Assembly (NCBI RefSeq): GCF_000808015.1 | Contig: NZ_JWHR01000052.1 | Span: forward strand, 1 to 14,311 | Reading direction: 5' to 3' | Length of the DNA stretch: 14,311 bases | Source: Terrisporobacter othiniensis | Lineage (GTDB): Bacteria > Bacillota > Clostridia > Peptostreptococcales > Peptostreptococcaceae | Shown: positions 1 through 5,795 of the stretch, piece by piece | How positions within the stretch are numbered: position 1 is the stretch's first letter | Layout of the letters: each line of letters begins with the position of its first letter | Notes under the pieces: model-generated | What the model was told of the DNA's origin: nothing | What the model saw: only the letters and a program-made list of their open reading frames with translations | Databases searched by the model: none | Made by a program: the position numbers and the translations under genes

Positions 1-1984
1 GCTTATATATAGTAATATATTTTTAGATTTATTGTTTGTTTCAGTTATATTTTTTAAAACTTATATAATTTATATTGAGCAACCTAACATAAAATACTCG
101 AAAACGGAAAGTAATTTAAATAGAAGTGCAATAAACATGAAGTTATATGATGAAAGATTAAATAATTACAGAATGGTTAACAAAATTTTACAAGAAGACT
201 ATGACCTAAAAGAAAAAAATTTACATATTCTTTTAGGGCAGTTTAAGAAAAGTGCACTATTGATCGATGAAGAGAACTATATTATTAATAATGATGTTGT
301 TTTCAAAAATATGTTTCATTCATATAATGATTATCATGCAGCAATAAAATTGGATGATTTTCTAAATGATAATATGATTGAAAAAGAAAAATTCTTACAA
401 AGTATAGAAAATGCAAGATATTATAGCGAAAGTGTAATTACAGAAATAAGTACAAAAGATGGTAGGATTTTTGAATGTGTATTTTCTTTATATGAAGAAT
501 ATGAATCTTCTAGCGTGATTTGTATATTATCAGATATTACATATGAAAAGAAAATTGCATTAAAGATACAAGAAAATGACATAAAGTATAAGAAAATAGT
601 TGAAAATATTCCATACTCTATAATATTAGAAAAAAATAAAGAAATAATTTATAATAATAACAAGTTAGATATAGATTTAAATAATAGTACTATTAAAAAT
701 ATAATTCTAAATAGTGCTACAAAAGGTGAGATAAATTATATTGATGGCGAAAATAAAGAAATTTCATTATATGTAGACAGGATAAAATTTATTGAGGATA
801 ATGAGGAAATTAGTTTGATTGAAATTAAGGATATATCTAACTATAAAAACCTACTTAGTAAATTGGAAATGAGTACAAATCAATATAAAACTTTAATAGA
901 TACTATACCAGAGGCCATATGCGTATTAGATTATGAAAGTAAAGAGTTTGAGTATGCTAACGATACTTTCTTTGAACTATTTAAAATTCAGGATATAGAG
1001 AATATGGATTTAGATGAAATTTATAATGATATAGCTATTAGCTCTGGCAATATAAATGAAAATATTAAGTATATAAGAAAAACATTAAAGGATGGATATG
1101 GAGGGTTAGTAAATATTGAAAGTAGTGTTGTGCTTATTAATGTTAATAAATCTAATAAAATGGTACTTATAATCAGAGATATTACTGAAGAAATTAAAGT
1201 AGAATCAATGAAAAAGGAAATTTTAGAGAGTGAAATTATTAATAAGGATAAGGATGACTTCTTTATAAATATGTCACATGAACTGCTAACTCCAGCCAAC
1301 TTATTACATAGTAGCAATCAATTTATAGAAAGAAACTGTAAAGATATTATTAAAAGAGAGCCTAATGGAGAATTTGCAAACTGTATATTTGTTATGAAAA
1401 AACATGTGGAAATTTTGATTACACTAATAAATAAAATAATGGAACTATCTAAGTTAGAAGAAGATAATCATAAAGAAAGTAATAATATTTATGATATTGT
1501 ATCTTTATGTGAAGATATAGTTACTCAGTTAAATAAGTATACAGCCTACAAAGGTATTAACATAGTATTTGATACAGAAGAAGAGGAAATATATACAAGA
1601 ATAGATTCAGATGATATTACTAAAGCTATTCTTACATTACTGTCTGTAGTAGTGAAAAATTCTAGAATAAAAAGCACGATTGATTTTAATATAAAAACTA
1701 AAGTAGATAAAGTAATTATTACGATAGAAAATTTTAAGAGATATAACTATGAACAATATCTTGATAATTATGAAGAAAAAATTCTTAATTTAAGTATGTC
1801 TATTGCCAAATTAATTATTAATAAATATAAGGGAAAAGTAGACATGAAAACGAATAAGGACGATTGCATATTAATTGAGATGGAGTTTAATATGGAAAAA
1901 AATATTAATGATAATGAAAAAACTATTAAAATAATTGATGAAAATTTTATCTATAATGAATATAAAAAAATATGTGACTTGTAG
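1..1984 (+). CDS. PAS-domain sensor histidine kinase, 5'-partial, degenerate ATPase domain
   Basis: The frame is open to the left edge, so the TTG at 32 is probably not the true start and the N-terminus lies upstream. Residue numbers here count from that TTG. A hydrophobic segment ends near residue 15, followed by a linker helix. PAS-like regions lie at about 70-172, 187-270 (weak) and 285-388, each ending in a typical D-I-T/S exit motif. A dimerisation/phospho-acceptor helix follows, with H-box FFINMSHELLTPANLL (His416). The C-terminal domain has the length of an HATPase domain but lacks its signatures: in the N-box the Asn positions are Thr and Val (AILTLLSVVV, about 532-541), no DxGxG G1 box is visible after ITIEN, and the GLGLSI box reads LNLSMS. 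It is followed 60 bp later by aroE, with no response regulator in the window. It may be a pseudokinase sensor or a phosphatase/phosphotransfer partner. The family call is firm; activity is doubtful. Confidence 0.85.
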   Translation, partial: LIYSNIFLDLLFVSVIFFKTYIIYIEQPNIKYSKTESNLNRSAINMKLYDERLNNYRMVNKILQEDYDLKEKNLHILLGQFKKSALLIDEENYIINNDVVFKNMFHSYNDYHAAIKLDDFLNDNMIEKEKFLQSIENARYYSESVITEISTKDGRIFECVFSLYEEYESSSVICILSDITYEKKIALKIQENDIKYKKIVENIPYSIILEKNKEIIYNNNKLDIDLNNSTIKNIILNSATKGEINYIDGENKEISLYVDRIKFIEDNEEISLIEIKDISNYKNLLSKLEMSTNQYKTLIDTIPEAICVLDYESKEFEYANDTFFELFKIQDIENMDLDEIYNDIAISSGNINENIKYIRKTLKDGYGGLVNIESSVVLINVNKSNKMVLIIRDITEEIKVESMKKEILESEIINKDKDDFFINMSHELLTPANLLHSSNQFIERNCKDIIKREPNGEFANCIFVMKKHVEILITLINKIMELSKLEEDNHKESNNIYDIVSLCEDIVTQLNKYTAYKGINIVFDTEEEEIYTRIDSDDITKAILTLLSVVVKNSRIKSTIDFNIKTKVDKVIITIENFKRYNYEQYLDNYEEKILNLSMSIAKLIINKYKGKVDMKTNKDDCILIEMEFNMEKNINDNEKTIKIIDENFIYNEYKKICDL

Positions 1985-2044
1985 TTAAGATAAGTAAGTA
2001 TAAATTACAAGATATATGATAATAAACATAATAAAGGAGTTACC

Positions 2045-2899
2045 ATGAACATAAATTCTAACACTAAACTAATAGGTCTTTTGGGACAGCCTGTAAGTCA
2101 AAGCTTTTCACCAAGCATACATAATTATTTATCACAAAAATATAAAAAGAATAATATTTATATGTGTTTTGAAATAGAAAAAAACAACTTACAAAATGTA
2201 GCGCTAGGTATAAAAACTTTTAATATGAAGGGATGTAATGTAACAATTCCTTATAAAGTTGAGATAATTCCATACCTAGATAAAGTAGAAAAAAATGCAC
2301 TACTAATAGGAGCTGTAAATACAATAAAAAATGTAAATGATGAGTTGATAGGTTATAACACAGACGGTATAGGATTTATAAAATCTTTAAAAGATGAAGG
2401 TTATAGTTTAAAAGATAAAAAAGTAATCATTTTAGGTGCTGGAGGAGCTTGTAGAAGTATAGCTGTAGAATTAGCTAATCACGAAGTTTCTTATATTGAA
2501 ATTAGAAATAGAAGTGAAAAAAATGCAAAGTGCATTTGCGACTTAATTAATAGCAACTTCCAAAGTAAGACTAATTACAATATAAAACCAGTTGAAGAAA
2601 ATGATTTAAATAGCTTTGATATCTTAATTAATACAACGCCGATAGGAATGGAATCTAAGGATTGTCCGATAGATGTTAATATAAATCCACCTAAAAACTT
2701 ACTGGTATGTGATATTGTATATAAACCCCATGAGACTACGTTATTATCTTGGGCAAAGAAGAATAATTTAAATGTTGTTTATGGCATTAATATGCTAATC
2801 AATCAAGGATTATTAGCCTATGAAATATGGGAAAATATAAAAACAAGTGAGGATGACCTTAAAGAAATAAAGAATATATATTTCAATTCACTAAAGTAA
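2045..2899 (+). CDS. aroE: shikimate dehydrogenase (NADP+)
   Basis: Catalyses NADPH-dependent reduction of 3-dehydroshikimate to shikimate in the cytosolic chorismate pathway. The 284 residues match the usual family length. Visible motifs are the substrate-binding SQSFSPSIHN (18-27), GCNVTIPYK with catalytic Lys71, GAVNTI (89-94), GYNTDGIGF with catalytic Asp107, the Rossmann loop GAGGACRS (131-138), the NADP-selecting NRS (155-157) and the C-terminal MLINQGLLAYEIW helix. The ATG is preceded by AAAGGAGT with 4-nt spacing, which fixes the start. The first pilin gene begins only 13 bp after the stop, so the two are probably co-transcribed. aroD-aroK lies about 5 kb downstream in a separate transcription unit. 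No clear promoter is seen in the 60-bp gap to the kinase gene. No missing catalytic residues. Confidence 0.96.
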   Translation: MNINSNTKLIGLLGQPVSQSFSPSIHNYLSQKYKKNNIYMCFEIEKNNLQNVALGIKTFNMKGCNVTIPYKVEIIPYLDKVEKNALLIGAVNTIKNVNDELIGYNTDGIGFIKSLKDEGYSLKDKKVIILGAGGACRSIAVELANHEVSYIEIRNRSEKNAKCICDLINSNFQSKTNYNIKPVEENDLNSFDILINTTPIGMESKDCPIDVNINPPKNLLVCDIVYKPHETTLLSWAKKNNLNVVYGINMLINQGLLAYEIWENIKTSEDDLKEIKNIYFNSLK

Positions 2900-2912
2900 T
2901 ACTTTAGAAAGG

Positions 2913-3272
2913 ATGATGAGGATTAAAAGAAAAGGATTCACAACTCTAGAATGTGTAATAAGCTTATTTATTGTTAGTATGATAGTATTTATAATCACAT
3001 CAACATTACACAATAATATAATTTTACTAAAGAAAAATAATTGTAATAGACAAATGCTATATACAGCTAAGGAGATAATTGAAGATGAAAGAAATAAAAT
3101 AAAAAATAGCATTAATACTGAAGGATATAATACACAGAAAACTATTAATAATTTTAAAGTTAAAACTTTAGTTACTCCAATTAGCTATTATAACTGTTAT
3201 GACTTAAAGGTCAAAATATCAGATGAAAATAGAGAAATGGAACTTAATACATATGTTACGAAAAAAGAGTAA
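2913..3272 (+). CDS. type IV prepilin-like / pseudopilin protein, first of cluster
   Basis: A 119-residue protein with a class III signal: basic leader MMRIKRKG, cleavage expected after Gly, then FTTLECVISLF with Phe at +1 and Glu at +5, followed by a hydrophobic helix to about residue 28. Prepilin peptidase would cleave and methylate it, and the helix would pack into a pilus or pseudopilus. The rest is small and hydrophilic with no named domain. Two adjacent ATGs (2913, 2916) follow AGAAAGG directly, so the exact start is uncertain by a codon or two. It lies 13 bp behind aroE and overlaps the next gene. The family call rests on the leader and helix; the particular pilin subclass (PilV/ComGD/GspI-like minor pilin) cannot be decided by eye. 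Confidence 0.85.
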   Translation: MMRIKRKGFTTLECVISLFIVSMIVFIITSTLHNNIILLKKNNCNRQMLYTAKEIIEDERNKIKNSINTEGYNTQKTINNFKVKTLVTPISYYNCYDLKVKISDENREMELNTYVTKKE

Positions 3273-3864
3273 AGGTTCAATTTTAATTATGTCTATTATT
3301 ACATTTTCAATAATTAGTTTGATTTGTATTACATGCTCTAGTCTGATTTTAAGTAATAATAGAATTAGTGAATTAGAATACAAAACTGAAAAGCTTAAAG
3401 AAGAGAATATAGGAGTTATTGAACTTATTTATAGTAACATGCTTAAAGAAGTTCAATATGCTATAGAAAATACAAATACTGAAGATGAATTTTATAATTA
3501 TTTAACTAAGAACAATAGTGGTATATTCATAAATAAAGTGAAAAAAATTGAAAATACAGGTCTTACGAATAGAACTATAGATATGGCTTATGACAATAAC
3601 TTTTCTACAAAAGAATATATTCATTATAAAATCTTAACAAAAAGTAAAATTAATAATCATGATAAATATGCGTTAATAAGCACCAAAATTAAAAATCCTT
3701 GGTTTGGTAAAGTAGACAATAGTTCACAAGAAGTAAATGTGAGTGAACAAGAAGAAAATAAAGATTCAAACATGGTAGTTGATCCTGAGAATATAGATAG
3801 TGATGAAATTGTTGAAATAAATGAAGGCGATTTGATTACATTTTACAATTATGAGGAGAAATAA
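3253..3864 (+). CDS. PilX-like minor pilin-associated protein
   Basis: I place the start at ATG 3253 (product about 203 residues), because MLRKKSKGSILIMSIITFSII then gives a short basic leader, Gly, and a hydrophobic helix, as in PilX/GspK-type proteins; an ATG at 3223 in the same frame would add ten residues before the leader. There is no Glu at +5, which is a known feature of GspK/PilX-type tip subunits. After the helix comes a hydrophilic region with possible coiled coil (about 35-55), then an acidic, Ser/Asn/Glu-rich tail ending FYNYEEK. It overlaps the previous gene by 20 bp, so the two are translationally linked. Its C-terminal sequence is not recognised. The PilX-like assignment is inference from position in the cluster and N-terminal pattern. 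Confidence 0.7.
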   Translation: MLRKKSKGSILIMSIITFSIISLICITCSSLILSNNRISELEYKTEKLKEENIGVIELIYSNMLKEVQYAIENTNTEDEFYNYLTKNNSGIFINKVKKIENTGLTNRTIDMAYDNNFSTKEYIHYKILTKSKINNHDKYALISTKIKNPWFGKVDNSSQEVNVSEQEENKDSNMVVDPENIDSDEIVEINEGDLITFYNYEEK

Positions 3865-3867
3865 TAT

Positions 3868-3888
3868 ATGAAGCGAGAAGGAATGTGA
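3868..3888 (+). pseudogene. leader peptide fragment of the pseudopilin at 3885
   Basis: ATG 3868 follows GAGGAG (3853-3858) with 9-nt spacing, directly after the stop of the preceding gene. It encodes MKREGM and then TGA (3886-3888). This is a class III prepilin leader cut off from its pilin by an apparent TG duplication. It is listed separately because the downstream frame does not include it. Confidence 0.65.
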
Positions 3889-4319
3889 CCACACTTGAAC
3901 TTATAGTAACAATAAGTATAATAGTTATCATGTCTAGCATTTGTTTTATGAAATACGAAGGTGATAATTATAAAATCGAATTCTTTGCAAAGGAATTATG
4001 CTCAGATATACGTTATGTTAGAAGAGAGAATATGCTAGACAATCCTAATGTTTATATTAGATTTATTAGTGAAGATAATAAATGGTCTTATATTTTACAT
4101 AGAAATAAAAAAGAAGATAAGAGAGTGTATTTACCTAAGAATGTAAACTTAAACTTTCCCATAGGTCAAAATAATTCTTTAATATCTTTTTATACTAGTG
4201 GTTTATATAAAAATGGAGGTGGAACAATTAGTATTAATAAAGGTGATAATTATAAATATATTACAATAGTACCAGTAAGCGGAAGGGTATTATACAAAGA
4301 GGGAATATATGAAAAATAG
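3885..4319 (+). CDS. pseudopilin (GspH/FimT-like) with its leader peptide out of frame
   Basis: The body is a pseudopilin: MTTLELIVTISIIVIMSS gives the hydrophobic N-terminal helix with Glu at position 5 of the mature protein, and the rest (about 145 residues, with WSYILHR and late beta-rich segments such as FYTSGLYKNGGGTISI) resembles GspH/FimT-type minor pilins. The frame begins at GTG 3885, but the natural start looks like ATG 3868, which has GAGGAG 9 nt upstream and would encode MKREGM before hitting TGA. Removing the extra TG at 3884-3887 joins them as MKREG, cleavage, MTTLE, an ideal prepilin signal. As read, initiation at GTG would give a pilin without a leader, and its AGAAGGA sits only 2 nt away. 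Overlaps the next gene by 11 bp. The gene is either damaged or carries a sequence error. Confidence 0.75.
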   Translation: MTTLELIVTISIIVIMSSICFMKYEGDNYKIEFFAKELCSDIRYVRRENMLDNPNVYIRFISEDNKWSYILHRNKKEDKRVYLPKNVNLNFPIGQNNSLISFYTSGLYKNGGGTISINKGDNYKYITIVPVSGRVLYKEGIYEK

Positions 4320-4608
4320 AAAAGGTTACTTGCTTTTAGAAAGTATAATATCTTTATTTATTATAGCTACTATTTCCCTAAGTTTATATTCATTTTTATT
4401 CTTCGGGAATAAATATAAAAAATCTATTGAGGATAATGTGGAATTATATGAACAAGGTGAAGAAATGTGCTTTCAAATTAATAAAACTATAGAAAATAGT
4501 AATGGAATTATAAGTATACGCGATTTAAATGGAAATACTATAAATGGAGATACTTCATCTTATATAAAAATAAACTCAATAAAATGTATTTATAAATACA
4601 TTAAATAG
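4309..4608 (+). CDS. type IV pseudopilin, 5' part, interrupted by frameshift
   Basis: MKNRKG, cleavage, YLLLESIISLF is a canonical prepilin signal with Tyr at +1 and Glu at +5, followed by a hydrophobic helix to about residue 32. AGAGGGA upstream of ATG 4309 supports this start, and the gene overlaps the previous one by 11 bp. The frame stops at TAG 4606, but a second frame carries on with convincing pilin-like sequence to 4768. Restoring one base within TATAAATACA (around 4597) would give a protein of about 153 residues. As written the product is a 99-residue truncated pseudopilin with a foreign last few residues. PilW/GspJ-like is possible but not provable here. Confidence 0.75.
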   Translation: MKNRKGYLLLESIISLFIIATISLSLYSFLFFGNKYKKSIEDNVELYEQGEEMCFQINKTIENSNGIISIRDLNGNTINGDTSSYIKINSIKCIYKYIK

Positions 4609-4768
4609 TAGTGGGAATAGTGAAACTGGTGGATATGAGATAGGTGACTACATTGATTTTATCTCTGTAATGATACAAAATAACAAGGTATCTATTAAAC
4701 TTAATTTAAGTAAAAATGATGAAAAATATGAAACAGATTTTAAATCTTACATAAAAACTTTTGAATAA
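4598..4768 (+). pseudogene. 3' part of the pseudopilin at 4309, in a shifted frame
   Basis: Reading from ACA 4598 gives TLNSSGNSETGGYEIGDY, then a beta-strand-like stretch (IDFISVMIQNNKVSIKLNL) and KSYIKTFE, ending at TAA 4766-4768. It has no start codon or ribosome-binding site of its own, and its stop abuts the terminator, as expected for the true end of the operon's last gene. It is best explained as the C-terminal domain of the same protein, separated by a one-base loss near 4597. Confidence 0.7.
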
Positions 4769-4798
4769 AAATAGGGAGATATTAATCGCCCTATTTTT
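4767..4798 (+). terminator. rho-independent terminator of the aroE-pilin unit
   Basis: Perfect 10-bp arms AAAAATAGGG (4767-4776) and CCCTATTTTT (4789-4798). The internal GAT/ATC pairs extend the stem after one mismatch, and the T-run is part of the right arm. It overlaps the last stop codon. The run of A on the left makes it potentially active in both directions. Confidence 0.85.
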
Positions 4799-4863
4799 AT
4801 GTAATAAAACCATTACAAATCACAATGATAGTTTGTATGATGATGCTTTAGTATATGTTATAT

Positions 4864-4906
4864 AGTCATGACTGGTTTGACAAAAATGAATTGATGCTAG
4901 TATATT
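4864..4906 (+). promoter_or_regulatory. sigma-A-type promoter candidate for the TetR gene, with adjacent palindrome
   Basis: A perfect -35 box TTGACA (4877-4882) is followed after 18 nt by TATATT (4901-4906). The perfect 10-bp palindrome AGTCATGACT (4864-4873) sits just upstream of the -35 box and could be an operator half-element or chance. The nearest downstream gene is the TetR regulator at 5052, leaving a leader of about 140 nt. Confidence 0.5.
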
Positions 4907-4913
4907 AGAAAAG

Positions 4914-4960
4914 TAATATTCATAAATAGTCTTATGATATAATATTATTTGTGAATATTA
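4914..4960 (+). promoter_or_regulatory. inverted repeat enclosing an extended -10 element
   Basis: Arms TAATATTCATAAATA (4914-4928) and TATTTGTGAATATTA (4946-4960) are complementary at 14 of 15 positions, and the odd pair is a G-U wobble in RNA. The 17-nt centre holds TGATATAAT, an extended -10 box (TATAAT 4938-4943). It could be a DNA-binding site for the TetR protein encoded next, or a leader hairpin in transcripts from the upstream promoter. It does not share an obvious motif with the palindrome at 5685. Confidence 0.5.
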
Positions 4961-5051
4961 ATATGGGATAAAGCTATAAATAGTTTGATTGAAATATAGT
5001 ATAGTTATAAACTTAAAAAGTATAAATTTAAATTTTAGATGAGGTGAAAAA

Positions 5052-5639
5052 GTGAGAGAACTTAAAAATATAGAAGAAAAAATTTTAGATAGGGCACTAT
5101 ACTTATTTGGGAAAAATGGTTCATTAAATGTTCCAATTAGAGCTATAGCAAAGGAAGCAGAAGTAAATGTAAGTGCGATAAATTACTATTTTGGAAGTAA
5201 AGATGAAATGGTGAAAAATGTGCAGTTATTTTATATTGAGAATATGGTTTTAGCTTATTCTAAGCTTGATAATGAAGAGCTTAGTGATGAAGAGAAGTTA
5301 ATTCTATGTGTTAATGAAATAATGGAATATATATTAAGATATCCAGGAGTTCTCGTAATGCTAAAAGAAGCTACTAATGCAGATAAAGATGACGAGATGG
5401 CAAAAAAAATAATAGATGTTACAGACTCGATGAATAAAAAGTTAGATATAGTTTTAGAAAGAGTAGTAAAATTGCCTAAAAATAAATTTATATATACAAA
5501 AATGATATTTTTATCATCAATTATTTATCCGACTAGCGATGCTAATACAGAGGAGTTTAAAAATGAACTTATAAGTGATAAAGAAAAAAGAATAGAGTAT
5601 ATAAGATATATATTAAGTATACTAAAAGAGAATAAGTAA
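5052..5639 (+). CDS. TetR/AcrR-family transcriptional regulator
   Basis: 195 residues, a normal TetR length. The N-terminal DNA-binding domain (about 8-55) shows the family pattern: ILDRALYLFGKNGSLNVPIRAIAKEAEVNVSAINYYFGSKDEMV, with the recognition helix at VNVSAINYYF. The remaining helices form a ligand-binding/dimerisation domain whose ligand cannot be predicted. Start is GTG 5052, chosen because GAGGTG (5041-5046) lies 5 nt upstream. The gene has its own promoter region upstream and its own terminator just after. It sits immediately before the ene-reductase gene, whose promoter carries a long palindrome. The simplest inference is that this protein represses that gene, and possibly itself, until a substrate-like small molecule binds. 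Direct evidence for the pairing is position only. Confidence 0.9.
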   Translation: MRELKNIEEKILDRALYLFGKNGSLNVPIRAIAKEAEVNVSAINYYFGSKDEMVKNVQLFYIENMVLAYSKLDNEELSDEEKLILCVNEIMEYILRYPGVLVMLKEATNADKDDEMAKKIIDVTDSMNKKLDIVLERVVKLPKNKFIYTKMIFLSSIIYPTSDANTEEFKNELISDKEKRIEYIRYILSILKENK

Positions 5640-5649
5640 ATAAGTAGAG

Positions 5650-5682
5650 AATATATTTACAAAAGAGTAGATATATTTTTTT
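5650..5682 (+). terminator. rho-independent terminator of the TetR gene
   Basis: Arms AATATATTTAC (5650-5660) and GTAGATATATT (5667-5677) pair along 11 positions with one U-G wobble around an AAAAGA loop, followed by TTTTT. It separates the regulator from the ene-reductase transcript. Confidence 0.75.
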
Positions 5683-5684
5683 GT

Positions 5685-5725
5685 GTAATTAAAACAATTT
5701 GTTTAAAACATATTGATTTAATTAC
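5685..5725 (+). promoter_or_regulatory. 41-bp near-perfect palindrome, candidate TetR operator
   Basis: Two 20-nt arms around a single central A (5705) match at 18 of 20 positions. The inner part is CAATTTGTTT / AAACATATTG and the outer part GTAATTAAAA / ATTTAATTAC. No T-run follows, so it is not a terminator. It overlaps the -35 box of the ene-reductase promoter, the right place for a repressor site, and the regulator is encoded directly upstream. Binding by that regulator is inference. Confidence 0.65.
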
Positions 5726-5741
5726 AGAAAGAGCATACAAT
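5713..5741 (+). promoter_or_regulatory. promoter of the ene-reductase gene
   Basis: TTGATT (5713-5718), a 17-nt spacer and TACAAT (5736-5741) make a good sigma-A-type promoter about 55 bp before the start codon. The -35 box lies within the right arm of the palindrome at 5685-5725, which would allow repression by occlusion. Confidence 0.55.
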
Positions 5742-5795
5742 AATATAAAGACAAGAATATTAATTTTAGAAAATATAAATTTCGGAGGGGATATT

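Noticed and set aside
1021..1317. Reading frame on the - strand inside the sensor kinase gene
   Set aside because: Hydrophobic, low-complexity translation antisense to a clear coding gene, with no start signal; a shadow. The same holds for - strand frames at 2891-3112, 5965-6147, 6470-6739, 8211-8516, 9726-9974, 10530-10778, 12594-12815 and 13065-13259.
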